From Deltaproteobacteria bacterium (lineage in GTDB: Bacteria > Desulfobacterota > Syntrophia > Syntrophales > UBA6807): a stretch of 54,840 nucleotides of DNA. Below the pieces are notes generated by a model. It saw only the letters and a list, made by a program, of their open reading frames with translations, was not told the DNA's origin and did not search any database. The translations under genes and the position numbers were made by a program. The stretch spans positions 1-54,840 of the forward strand of contig JAFGQS010000017.1 in assembly GCA_016935565.1 (NCBI GenBank), read 5' to 3'. Positions 33,810 through 42,081 of the stretch are shown piece after piece (positions within the stretch are counted from its first letter, which is position 1; the number at the start of each line of letters is the position of its first letter).

Positions 33810-34088
33810 GGTACACCTCCTTGAAAGAGACTGTTGGCTATTCCCGGTAAACAAAAAATACCTCATCTTACGTGCATTATTCTCGTATCTCAGGGGTGGA
33901 TTCGCAGGGAACAGAGCCGGTGGAAGTGCTTTCATCAATGGTCCTGCGCGCTGGCATATGCGCAGTGATACGAGCGTCTTATACTTGTCATGGTAAGTAC
34001 TCGCTTCACATTTATAACTATAGAGGTGTTACGTGCCTATGTCAATGCCTGAGTCTCCTGAAAAGTTGCCACATTCGCTGGACCACAG
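33810..34088. other. intergenic region, no gene seen
   Basis: This region upstream of the Hcp-like gene holds its promoter. No gene or structured repeat was found before the REP-like element that starts at 34089. Confidence 0.4.
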
Positions 34089-34220
34089 TTTTATGAAATC
34101 AGAAACGTGAATACCCCGTTTTTAAACGGGGATGAAACGTTTACCTGCCGAAGGCAGGCATAAATACAGCAAACATTCCTTAGGATGCCCCGCCTTTAGA
34201 CGGGGAGTTTCATTGTCAGG
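34089..34220 (+). repeat. triple-hairpin REP-like element, copy B (inverted relative to copy A)
   Basis: The reverse complement aligns over about 130 bp with 18899-19030. It carries CCCCGTTTTTAAACGGGG, CCTGCCGAAGGCAGG and CCCCGCCTTTAGACGGGG. It is bounded by GGAGTTTCATTGTCAGG where copy A has GTAGTTTTACTGTCTC. Two structured copies in one window suggest a genome-wide family. It ends 20 bp from the Nudix stop codon and could act as a transcription end structure there. Confidence 0.75.
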
Positions 34221-34239
34221 TCTTTAAAAACCGGTACAC

Positions 34240-35055
34240 CTAGACCGATCGGGGCATGCCTCTGAAAGCCCTGCCGTCGGGCATGTATTCGACTATATTG
34301 TCATCTTCTCTGATCACTTCTGTGAGAATTCCTGATATTTTTTTACCCACTGTCGATTCAATAACCTCGCCAACGGAGGAATACTGAGAAAGTTCGCACA
34401 TGGTCATATACGTCGGTAGTACCAGATTGCACCTGTTTGTCTCGAACCGCTTGAGCGCATCCCGAGGTGTAATCCAGACATGCTGCGTAAGTTCAACTCC
34501 GTCATGTGCGGCATGTTGGCCATCGGGCGCCCGGGCCACAAAAAACCGTACATCATAGCGGAGCTGCAACAGTTCGGGTGTTATCCAGTGTGAAAAATAG
34601 TGCATTTGATCTGCAGCCAGGGTAAGATTTTCTTCGATGAGGATATCCTGTATCCGTCGCTTCTCTTCTATCAGGAGTCTCCGGTGCGTCCGAAAGCGTT
34701 CCCGTACTTCATCGGAATTGAAAGCACACAGAGAAACATCATCCCGGTATGCCAGAAGGAGACCAACCTCCTCAAATGTCTCACGAATCCCAGCGACCCA
34801 GGCACCGATGGCCTTACATGGATCAGACATGTCGTCCATGATTTCAATGGCCCTTTGTTCATCTATGCCGGCGCAGAGACCACCCATCCTTGCATCATAA
34901 TCGCTTTCATTGAGACACCCCCCCGGAAATACATATGAACCGGGGACGAAAGAACTTTTTGGATGCCGCAGCACCATAAGAACCTCGAACCCTGAAGAAT
35001 CCGGTAAATCCCGTAGGAGAATAAGTGTTGATGCGTCTTGCGGTATTACCGCCAT
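34240..35055 (-). CDS. Nudix hydrolase, NUDT19/CoA-diphosphatase-like
   Basis: 271 residues from ATG at 35055; an in-frame TTG eleven codons upstream is less likely. The Nudix box is split by an insertion: PGSYVFPGGCLNESDYD, then about 35 residues later AGIRETFEEVGLLLAYRDD, giving RExxEEVG with the metal-binding glutamates. This insertion is characteristic of NUDT7/NUDT19-type acyl-CoA or CoA diphosphatases. WITPEL and RFFVARAPDGQ also fit. It would cleave a nucleoside diphosphate linkage, plausibly CoA esters given the many CoA enzymes nearby. Confidence 0.82.
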   Translation of the reverse strand: MAVIPQDASTLILLRDLPDSSGFEVLMVLRHPKSSFVPGSYVFPGGCLNESDYDARMGGLCAGIDEQRAIEIMDDMSDPCKAIGAWVAGIRETFEEVGLLLAYRDDVSLCAFNSDEVRERFRTHRRLLIEEKRRIQDILIEENLTLAADQMHYFSHWITPELLQLRYDVRFFVARAPDGQHAAHDGVELTQHVWITPRDALKRFETNRCNLVLPTYMTMCELSQYSSVGEVIESTVGKKISGILTEVIREDDNIVEYMPDGRAFRGMPRSV

Positions 35056-35114
35056 AATACCATGTGCCCCCTTTCGTAGTGTTATCAATGTTCTGAATAC
35101 TGATTGCTATTTTT

Positions 35115-36131
35115 CTAGTACTGACGAAGATCGATACCCATTCTGTTAAAGCGTTTTCTGAGGAGTTTCATGGCGTCTCGCTGGTGTGCCTTGACAGCCT
35201 CCTGGAATCGAAACCAGTTGGTCGATTCCTTCTCAATCCCTTCGCACCAGTAATATTTGTCCTTCAAGAGGCAGAAGGTTGAGGCCAGGCCCATCTGGAG
35301 ATCCGGAATCCCTCGAACCTTCGTTACAATGCCTTCATTGTACCACGTATCCTCATCGAACTCACCCAACCACGGAGCCCACTCCTGGTATTTAATGACT
35401 CGATCATCTGCTCCGTACTCAATGAAGCCGGACATGGATCGACCGAATATTTTGCGAAGGTCTTTATCCACAGTGGACCAGGGATGGACAGCTTCTCGTC
35501 CTCTCGATTCAAGATGGTCCCGGTACTCGTTATAAAGATATTCCGCCGCATTGAGGTACCGCTCCGTATTGTCAATCTCATCATGAACCATTCGATCATC
35601 AGCCCATCGGTGTGCAACCCAATCGGGATGATGTTCCGCATCGGCGTGACCGATATCCGGTTTCGGATCCAATCCCATGTTGTTGAAATAGTCAAACCAC
35701 CCCACGAAATTCTGGTGCGCCCAGGTGTCGGCATAGGCATGCGATGCAACACCGATCCGATGGGGTTGCATATCGTCAGTTGCCTTGAACGCTGACCGTA
35801 ACAGACTGGTGGCAATATCGTTGGCCGGTGTCGTGTTCAAAAGATGCATCTTACCGTCCCGGCGGCATGCCTCGTCACAGGTGGGATCGCCCGGAACAAA
35901 ATGGAAAATGGGATAAATACGCATCAGCTTCCGCTTCGGCTTCAGGATATTCATAGTTTGTGAAATGTAGACCTCGTAAGGCTTTCCGCCTTCACGGTCT
36001 TCGATCGTAAAAGGAACATCATTTTCATCAACAAACTCGCAGGCAGTAGCAATGGTTCGGGCCTCATCCTCAGTAAATCCCGCGGCCCGCGCCACCATAC
36101 CGGTTATGTAATAATGGAATTCCGTGTTCAT
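35115..36131 (-). CDS. DUF6765 family protein
   Basis: 338 residues, AAGGAGG before the ATG. The N-terminus EFHYYITGMVARAAGFTEDEARTIATACEFVDEND is typical of DUF6765. HAYADTWAHQNFVGW (about residues 134-148) resembles the metal-binding HxxxDxxxHxxF of zinc-dependent phospholipase C-like proteins, and further His and Asp residues follow (GHADAEHHPDW). A cytosolic metal-dependent hydrolase is plausible but unproven. No signal peptide is visible. Its ribosome-binding site lies within the tail of the decayed RAYT gene. Confidence 0.75.
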   Translation of the reverse strand: MNTEFHYYITGMVARAAGFTEDEARTIATACEFVDENDVPFTIEDREGGKPYEVYISQTMNILKPKRKLMRIYPIFHFVPGDPTCDEACRRDGKMHLLNTTPANDIATSLLRSAFKATDDMQPHRIGVASHAYADTWAHQNFVGWFDYFNNMGLDPKPDIGHADAEHHPDWVAHRWADDRMVHDEIDNTERYLNAAEYLYNEYRDHLESRGREAVHPWSTVDKDLRKIFGRSMSGFIEYGADDRVIKYQEWAPWLGEFDEDTWYNEGIVTKVRGIPDLQMGLASTFCLLKDKYYWCEGIEKESTNWFRFQEAVKAHQRDAMKLLRKRFNRMGIDLRQY

Positions 36132-36149
36132 ATGATACCTCCTTAAGAG

Positions 36150-36640
36150 CGGGATTCTGAAGCGTTTTCTCCTTCTGTACCTTATCTTTAAACCGCCGAT
36201 TCGCCTGACTTACTGCGGAACCTTTCATTCCATAATAATGAGCGATCTCATTAATCATTACGCCGGCATAGTACTGACTCACATATAGACAAACGCTCCC
36301 GGGGTGACTGACGGTTCCATCAATTACCGACTCGACTGCATCTTTTACCTCTTCTAACGTTGGGTTATTTACTATCTGTCGGAGCGCTGGTATGTTTCAC
36401 ACATCCAGTATTTGCTTATCCCGGTATTGTTCTTTGACCGATTGTATAAACCCATCGCTTCCCAGGAATATCGAGGCAACGACTTCATCCAGGGGATTGT
36501 CCGGCGGCAGACCAATTATTTTCTCGACAAAACGTCGGTATGCAGCTTGTGCCTCCGTTATTGACGTGCCGAAGTAACCGAGAATGAAGTCAACAGATAG
36601 CCACTCAGGGAGGTAATATGATACAACGCACCGGGATATT
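36150..36640 (-). pseudogene. decayed C-terminal part of a RAYT (REP-associated tyrosine) transposase
   Basis: In one frame the region reads SYYLPEWLSVDFILGYFGTS, AYRRFVEKIIGLPPDNPLDEVVASIFLGSDGF, then an in-frame TGA after QILDV, then IPALRQIVNNPTLEEVKDAVES and a helix-turn-helix MINEIAHYYGMKGSAVSQANRRFK. This is the C-terminal layout of RAYT transposases (WLSxDFILxYFG, then a DnaA-like HTH with SAVSQ). The catalytic HUH/Tyr domain is missing, and stops occur at the 5' end. RAYTs mobilise REP palindromes, two of which occur in this window. Confidence 0.75.
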
Positions 36641-36775
36641 CAATGCTAAGGGATCGTGCCATATTATTATCACCCGGAATTTAACATCATTATGCTATCG
36701 AAAATGAAACAATGTGTCAAATGTTGAGACCGGGCTCCGTTCCTCCTTTGAATTCGAATTATCTCTCAGTTTGTT

Positions 36776-37549
36776 TTATTCTATATCTGATAATTTTGCT
36801 TCCAGTTCTCTCATTGCTGGTATACTCGGCGGATTATACAAAAGATAATTCTGAACGGGATATCGGGTTCCCGTTTTCTGTGTTGCTTCAAGTCCCTCTG
36901 TGAGATCATTGACATACTTTGCCGGCATGGAAAGGCACATTTCAGTGTCTCCCGTCGCAGCCAGCATACGTTCGCCGCGGCCGGGATTCGTAAAAGCAGG
37001 CTCCTGATTCCAGTATGGCAAGACGGCGTGGAGACAGGAAAGCCCGATGTGAGATTGCGATGTAAACGATTTTCCATAATTGTAAAATAATCCGGACGCT
37101 AACCGGAACATTTGTGCAGGCATACCATAGATCATAACGAGATCCGGGGGCATGGGAGCTTTGTTGAGCGGGAACATCACCACACCCTTCACGTCTCCGG
37201 GAGTCCGATATTCGACGCTTTCGGCCATCGATAAAGCCTGCTCCTCCGTTTTTGTATACCCCATGCTCATGAAGAATCGAGCCACATCTTTTATGTCCGG
37301 GATTCTTTTGAAACCGAATGCGGCCAGACACGGTGTGCAGTTAATATCTTCTCCCATTGCACCCACGACCCATCCCCATTTCCTTGCAATGGTGGTCCAT
37401 TGGCATAACGATATCTTGATATTGAACTTCGCGGGCCTCACAGCTTTTTCGGGAAATGGTTCGTCTTTTTTGATAATTTTGACACCGATCGGAAATGATT
37501 GCGGCATGATGGTCTTTAAAATCGTGTCATAGCATTTTTGATAATCCAT
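36776..37549 (-). CDS. DUF169 family protein
   Basis: 257 residues from ATG at 37549 (MDYQKCYDTILKTIMP), with AAGGG upstream; GTG three codons earlier is possible. The family pattern is seen in FPIGVKIIKKDEPFPEKAVRPAKFNIKISLCQWTTIARK, INCTPCLAAFG, and VVMFPLNKAPMPPDLVMIYGMPAQMFRLASGLFY. Four conserved cysteines (SLCQ, NCTPC, SCLHA) suggest redox or metal chemistry. The family is common in anaerobes near CoA or C1 metabolism but has no firm function. It is monocistronic. Confidence 0.82.
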   Translation of the reverse strand: MDYQKCYDTILKTIMPQSFPIGVKIIKKDEPFPEKAVRPAKFNIKISLCQWTTIARKWGWVVGAMGEDINCTPCLAAFGFKRIPDIKDVARFFMSMGYTKTEEQALSMAESVEYRTPGDVKGVVMFPLNKAPMPPDLVMIYGMPAQMFRLASGLFYNYGKSFTSQSHIGLSCLHAVLPYWNQEPAFTNPGRGERMLAATGDTEMCLSMPAKYVNDLTEGLEATQKTGTRYPVQNYLLYNPPSIPAMRELEAKLSDIE

Positions 37550-37782
37550 CCTTTTCACCCTTCTCTTTCAGTTGTTACATGGATAGCTTTCCTCTTGCCG
37601 GACTGCTTTACCATACACAATATTTGTCAATACCTGCTTTTCAAATTATAGGAATCAGGTCTCATCTGTTACCTTAACAATGAGCCGCAACTAACTTTTA
37701 TTAAAAGAAATAACAGACAACTGAACTTCTTATCTTTCCCTGATACCTGGCGCCCGGCAAACGCGAAGCGCATTATTCCTTG

Positions 37783-37980
37783 CCCTGTGGAATTCAGCAG
37801 AGCTGACCCGCCAATGCGGGATCCACAGGGATATTCCAATATTCCAAAATCTTTTTTCCTTGAACCTCGCACCTGACACCTGATTCCTGAAACCTTGCTC
37901 CTTGTACCTTGTTCCTGTCTCCTGACACCTGCTTTATCCCCGGTCCCTGTCTTTTAATTGCTGAAAGCTGATTGCTATAC
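37783..37980. repeat. palindromic element copy 3 with CTCCTG-type repeat tail
   Basis: Positions 37783-37830 carry the best copy of the 48-bp element: CCCTGTGGA and TCCACAGGG outer arms (9 bp, perfect) around an inner CCCGCCAATGCGGG hairpin. A block of ACCTGACACCTGATTCCTG and TTCCTGTCTCCTGACACCTG units follows to 37980. It lies between the HEAT lipoprotein stop and the DUF169 gene and could act as a terminator-like structure. Confidence 0.65.
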
Positions 37981-37997
37981 ACGATATCGTTCTGACC

Positions 37998-38942
37998 TTA
38001 CATGAAGAGGTCCACCAGCTCTCGAATTCGTTCATGGCCATATTCGTCAGAATTTTTGACCGACTGTATGAACGCAATGGCTTCGAGCGTATTCAGATCT
38101 CCGATTGATTTCAACGCCATTAATTTTTCGTCCTTCGTTCGCGTGTTATAACATTCCTTCAGAAATTCAAACTGATCCACCGCCCCGAGAACTCCGAGCG
38201 AACAAATGGCAGCCACTTTCACATAATCGTCGGCATGATCGGCAAACCGAACGAGCGGCCCGATTGCAGCGGGGTTATTAGTGTACCCCAGTTCGAGCAC
38301 TTTCAGGAACATAAACTTGTCAGTACTGCCCTCTATTTCCCTTACCAGCGCATCAACCTTTTCTGTCGGCATCTGAAGACCGAAGGATAATCGATTTATT
38401 TTCGAGGCAATCTCCTTCACCATGAGAGACAGCGGTATACTGTAGCAGGGGTCCACGACCTCCTTCATTGACCATATGGGAACCTTGCCGATACGGAAAT
38501 AAAATACAAGTTTTCTGGATTCTCCGTTGCTCACATAGTCCCCGCTCAAGGTCGTTGCGGTCTGGAAAGGGGAAAATCCGGTGCTTCGATGATTCCGGAT
38601 ACGATACTTCCGTACAGTAAACCGGAGTGGAGCATCATCCGTGTCGGATGCCACGACGTCGATACCCCTCGAATTCAATTCCTTGACAAGGTTCTCACGC
38701 AAGAATGCCATTTCATCCGTAATATTTGTGAGATAAACAGTTATTCTTCCGACGGAAAAATTCTTATCGTCTCCCATCCGCTGATCCGTTATCTGCAGAC
38801 CCGTTTCCGTATCGACCTTCTCGACATAGAGCATCTCAGAGGGTGTGGGGGGCTTGACGTAATAGCGCTGGGCACATCCCCCGACAACGAGGAACATGAA
38901 TACAGCCACTACGCACAGAGTAGTGTTTTTTATTCTTACCAT
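37998..38942 (-). CDS. lipoprotein with C-terminal HEAT repeats
   Basis: 314 residues. The signal peptide TTLCVVAVFMFLVVGGC ends in lipobox VGGC, so it is lipid-anchored. The first domain (about 30-190) is beta-rich (GRITVYLTNITDEMAFLRENLVKELNSRGIDVVASD) and may be an LpoB- or penicillin-binding-activator-like periplasmic fold. The C-terminal part contains three HEAT-like helical repeats (AAIGPLVRFADHADDYVKVAAICSLGVLGAVDQFEFLKEC, then DEKLMALKSIGDLNTLEAIAFIQ). It probably mediates protein contacts in the envelope. AGGAGG precedes the start. Confidence 0.8.
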   Translation of the reverse strand: MVRIKNTTLCVVAVFMFLVVGGCAQRYYVKPPTPSEMLYVEKVDTETGLQITDQRMGDDKNFSVGRITVYLTNITDEMAFLRENLVKELNSRGIDVVASDTDDAPLRFTVRKYRIRNHRSTGFSPFQTATTLSGDYVSNGESRKLVFYFRIGKVPIWSMKEVVDPCYSIPLSLMVKEIASKINRLSFGLQMPTEKVDALVREIEGSTDKFMFLKVLELGYTNNPAAIGPLVRFADHADDYVKVAAICSLGVLGAVDQFEFLKECYNTRTKDEKLMALKSIGDLNTLEAIAFIQSVKNSDEYGHERIRELVDLFM

Positions 38943-39059
38943 AGTAATCTCCTCCTTTCAAAATCAATAAAGTAGGTTCCGGTATAGCATGAGGGCCAGG
39001 GCCCGCCATGCAGTGTTTTCCACCGGTCTGCAGCCTTTTCCATCATTTTTGAATAGCCA

Positions 39060-39245
39060 TATAATAATTAATATTATAGGGAGTCATTGTAGGCGGTCTC
39101 AACAATCAACTTTTTCAATCTACCTGCAACATCTTTCATTATTCTTTAGTTTGTTTCGTCCATCTTCAATGTGTTATTACATAATCGACGCGCCTGACTT
39201 ATTTCAAATTCTTTATTCCCGGATATTGACCGATTATAGCACATG
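39060..39245 (-). pseudogene. possible second decayed RAYT tail
   Basis: Read on the minus strand with one frameshift, the region gives IGQYPGIKN and SQARRRL, similar to the IAHYYGMKGSAVSQANRRF helix-turn-helix of the RAYT remnant at 36150-36640. The nucleotide run GCGCCTGACTTA matches that remnant (TCGCCTGACTTA). It is short and broken by stops, so this is tentative. The rest of the 390-bp gap between the HEAT lipoprotein and DUF35 genes holds nothing I can name. Confidence 0.3.
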
Positions 39246-39332
39246 GCTCTGCTCGCGCACACTGGTGGGAACTCATTTTCTTATTGCGCCCCAACGTCTG
39301 CCTGCAGGCAATCGTTAGTTGCGCCCCCTGTC

Positions 39333-39743
39333 CTATTTCACCGGCCTGAACTTCGGCAGCGTCAACTCCGTTGTCACATCATCCCACACGACTTCCACCG
39401 CCATGTCGCAGTACACCTCCTCGGTACTGCATCCGATGATATTCGTAAATATGCGGGGGCCTTCATGAAGTTCGACAACAGCAACCACGTATGGTAGTTC
39501 TCCTTTAAAACCGGGGTGATAAGCAATGTGGTAGACGACGTAGGTATAAACCCTGCCGTGTCCCGCAGCGGTAATCCACACCGTGTCCTTCCCATGACAT
39601 TCGGGGCAGATTATCGCCGGAGGCCATCGAACATGGCCGCATTGGTTACATTTCTGGAACCTGAGTTCATGGACCTTACATCCCCCCCAGAACGGGCGGG
39701 AATCCTCGTTGATTTTCGGGATCGGTTTCGCATACATCGTCAT
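39333..39743 (-). CDS. DUF35 zinc-ribbon/OB-fold protein, thiolase partner
   Basis: 136 residues from ATG at 39743, with GAGGAGGG eight bases upstream inside the thiolase gene end. A rubredoxin-like zinc ribbon, CNQCGHVRWPPAIICPECHG, supplies four Cys. It is followed by the OB-fold (GRVYTYVVYHIAYHPGFKGELPYVVAVVELHEGPRIFTNIIG). DUF35 proteins bind CoA esters and form stable complexes with thiolase-family partners, as with Ltp2-type aldolases and acetyl-CoA/HMG-CoA channelling. It begins two bases after the thiolase stop, so the two are co-translated. Confidence 0.9.
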   Translation of the reverse strand: MTMYAKPIPKINEDSRPFWGGCKVHELRFQKCNQCGHVRWPPAIICPECHGKDTVWITAAGHGRVYTYVVYHIAYHPGFKGELPYVVAVVELHEGPRIFTNIIGCSTEEVYCDMAVEVVWDDVTTELTLPKFRPVK

Positions 39744-39745
39744 GG

Positions 39746-40909
39746 CTAAGCCCTCCTCAGAATGATGGTGGTATTGCACTGCAGTATTCCACCGTTATCA
39801 CTGCACAGGATATTCTCGGGTGCCTTCGTTCCCGTCTGGGGTCCCAGCTGTCGCTCTCCGCATCGTCCCATGAGCTGCATGACGCCTTCGGTAATCGGCG
39901 TAAGACCCATGAAGTATGCTTCCGACAGCTGCCCCCCTGAGGTATTTACGGGCATGCTGCCGCCGGGTTCGATGGTGCCGCCCTGGAACCAGTCTGTACC
40001 TTCACCGGGCTTGAAGAATCCGTAATCCTGCAGGGTAATCTCAACGGTATAGGTAAAGCAGTCGTAAATCTGGCACGCATCGATATCATCACGTGTAATG
40101 CCGGCCATGCGCAACGCCGCCTCACCGGCAATCTGTGCCCCTGTCGGTCCGGCGAGAAAGGTTGCGCTCTGAGGAAAGTCGGCAGGATTATGCTGCCCTA
40201 AACCGGCGATAATGACAGGGCGATGTTTCAGATCCCTGGCCCGTTCCGCCGAGGTAACGATATACGCCCGTCCACCGTCTGAAACCAGGCAATTATCGAA
40301 AAGCCGGAAGGGTTCAACAAGCCACCGTGCATTCATATAGTCATCATACGACATGGTACGATTATATGTCATGGCCAGAGGATTCAAATTGGCCCACTTG
40401 CGCTGGCCCACGGCAATATGCTTCCATGTCTCCGGTCCGGTATTAAATTCATACATCGCCCGTTGTGCCGCCAGGGCATAGCTTCCTGTTGCACCGAAGT
40501 GTCCGAAGGCCTCCTCGTCCTGGCCGAGTGTCATGAGCATCGTCGTCATGCTGTCACTGGAGACGGCATTGTGCCCGTAGGAAATAACGACATACTTGCA
40601 GAAACCTGATTCGAGCACGCCAACTGCGTGCTGTAGATGGCTGCGTGATCAGTTGGCGTCCTGGCTGATGTAGGCAGGCGTGATACCCAGGTGCTGGGCT
40701 ACCATGTACGGAGTGACATCATATGAGTCCGATGCCGGTGGAAAATGCCGATAACATATGAGGCCGTCAATGTCTTCCTTTGTAAGGCCGGCGTCATCAA
40801 TGGCATTGATGATCGCCTCCAGGTGAAAGCTCAGTTCCGTTCGTCCTTCAATACGGCCCTGCGGCGTGTAGCCGACGCCGACAATGGCATACTTATCCTT
40901 GATGCTCAT
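39746..40909 (-). CDS. thiolase/lipid-transfer-type protein with in-frame TGA: candidate selenoprotein or nonsense mutant
   Basis: One frame of 388 codons is interrupted only by TGA at 40651-40649 (codon 87). Read through, it gives 387 residues, full length for the family. The N-terminal part is MSIKDKYAIVGVGYTPQGR through GITPAYISQDAN, then TGA, then SRSHLQHAVGVLESGFCKYVVISYG. Later motifs include YDCFTYTVEITLQDYGFF and MPVNTSGGQLSEAYFMGLTPITEGV, the form seen in SCP-x/Ltp2-like enzymes paired with DUF35. The TGA falls near the loop that carries the nucleophilic Cys in classical thiolases, within about two positions by hand alignment. GGAGGG precedes the ATG, and the coupled DUF35 gene is intact. 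Alternatives are a pseudogene or a sequencing error. Confidence 0.75.
40614..40632 (-). promoter_or_regulatory. SECIS-like hairpin downstream of the thiolase TGA
   Basis: On the mRNA, AGCACGC-AGUUG-GCGUGCU forms a perfect 7-bp stem with a 5-nt loop that begins 23 nt after the UGA. The published bacterial SECIS model asks for a loop about 16-37 nt after the UGA with a G in its first two positions; both hold. A competing 8-bp pairing (GCCAACUG, which includes part of the UGA, with CAGUUGGC) also exists. Chance hairpins of this size are not rare, so support is moderate. Confidence 0.4.
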
Positions 40910-41020
40910 GAATAATCCCTCCTTTATAAGTTTTTAATCACTCATCACGAAACAGTGACAAGTTACCGGATTGACGGTTATTCCCTCACCACGAAAGTTT
41001 GGTACGGTCTCATCTTAAAT

Positions 41021-41044
41021 ATTATATATTGACTGAGTAAATCA
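41021..41044 (-). promoter_or_regulatory. promoter and candidate TetR operator of the thiolase-DUF35 operon
   Basis: A -10 element TATAAT (41026-41021, minus strand) lies directly beside ATTGACTGAGTAAATCA (41028-41044, plus-strand reading). The first 12 bases of that site equal those of a motif in the dehydratase cluster promoter (46905-46940), with a one-base insertion after them. A repressor bound here would cover the region between -35 and -10. Confidence 0.6.
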
Positions 41045-41132
41045 CATTAATTCACAACGTCAATGCTTACTATGTAAAAAATGCGGTGTAAATGTAAAAA
41101 TTGTTGATTGTTGAGATCTGCCCCCCTGATCA

Positions 41133-42017
41133 CTACGCCGTCGCCCTTCCCATGGACCTTTCAAGACGTGCCACCCCCAGCGAGAGACTGAGGGTCAATA
41201 CGAGGTAGAGTACCGTGATGGTGATCCATACTTCGAACGTGAGATAGGTAGCTGACATTAATTCCATTCCCTGAAACGTCAGTTCCTGGATCGAGATGAT
41301 CGACACAATGGCCGAATCCTTTATGGTGGAGATGAACTGACCCGCAAGAGGAGGAAGGATAATCCGTGTTGCCTGGGGAAGCACGATGTGACGCATGGTT
41401 TGCCATCGTGACAGCCCAAGGGCATAGGCTGCCTCGTACTGCCCCTTTACGATTGACTGGATACCTGCCCGTACGATTTCCGTGATATAGGCGCCTTCAA
41501 AGATGGCGAGCGTTATGAGAGCGGAGATGAACGCCGAGCACCGGGAGACGGGTGCACAGAGAAAGCCGAAGAGTGATCGAAACCATGGTGCCCGCTCATT
41601 CACGAAGGTATCCAGATCAAAAAGCACGAGGATCTGATCACTGATAAAGTAGTAAAAGATGAAGATGAGTACAATGGGTGGAACGTTTCTGATCAGCTCG
41701 ACGTAGGTTCGCCCGACAAGGCGCCTGAAGAGGCTGTTGCTGACACGAAAAAGACCCATGATAAGTCCGATGAGGGTCGCGATAATGGTCCCCCAGATGC
41801 TGAGCCTGATCGTCATAGCAAGCCCCTGAACGAGCAGATTCGGCACCAGCTTCATTGTCTCTGCGTCATAGCGGAAGAGATACTGTGGAATGGCCGCCCA
41901 GTTCCATTTATAATGGAGTCCCACTCTGATCCGATAGATGATATAGACGATGGCTGCCGCAAGCAGGAGCGTTACGGTAATGTCGAGCAGCGTTATTCTG
42001 ATCTTCCCGTCTCTCAC
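41133..42017 (-). CDS. polar-amino-acid-type ABC transporter permease (HisM/GlnP family)
   Basis: 294 residues. The family pattern is LVQGLAMTIRLSIWGTIIATLIGLIMGLFRVS, TYVELIRNVPPIVLIFIFYY and the EAA loop EIVRAGIQSIVKGQYEAAYALGLSRWQTMRHIVLPQATRIILPPLAGQFISTIKDSAIVSIIS. It has about five to six membrane helices plus an N-terminal extension with an extra helix. It would form a heterodimeric channel with the permease at 42946-43752. No ATPase gene lies in the cluster, so an ATPase from elsewhere must serve it. Confidence 0.9.
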   Translation of the reverse strand: MRDGKIRITLLDITVTLLLAAAIVYIIYRIRVGLHYKWNWAAIPQYLFRYDAETMKLVPNLLVQGLAMTIRLSIWGTIIATLIGLIMGLFRVSNSLFRRLVGRTYVELIRNVPPIVLIFIFYYFISDQILVLFDLDTFVNERAPWFRSLFGFLCAPVSRCSAFISALITLAIFEGAYITEIVRAGIQSIVKGQYEAAYALGLSRWQTMRHIVLPQATRIILPPLAGQFISTIKDSAIVSIISIQELTFQGMELMSATYLTFEVWITITVLYLVLTLSLSLGVARLERSMGRATA

Positions 42018-42081
42018 GAATTACCCCGGTTTTTCGAATAGTTTATGACTGTGGCGAAGTAGTACTTTCGTGATCTAATCT

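Noticed and set aside
36070-36282. 70-codon frame as an independent helix-turn-helix gene
   Set aside because: It continues the reading of the upstream RAYT-like sequence after an in-frame TGA and has no start signals; it is part of the pseudogene. The TGA here has no sign of a selenocysteine context.
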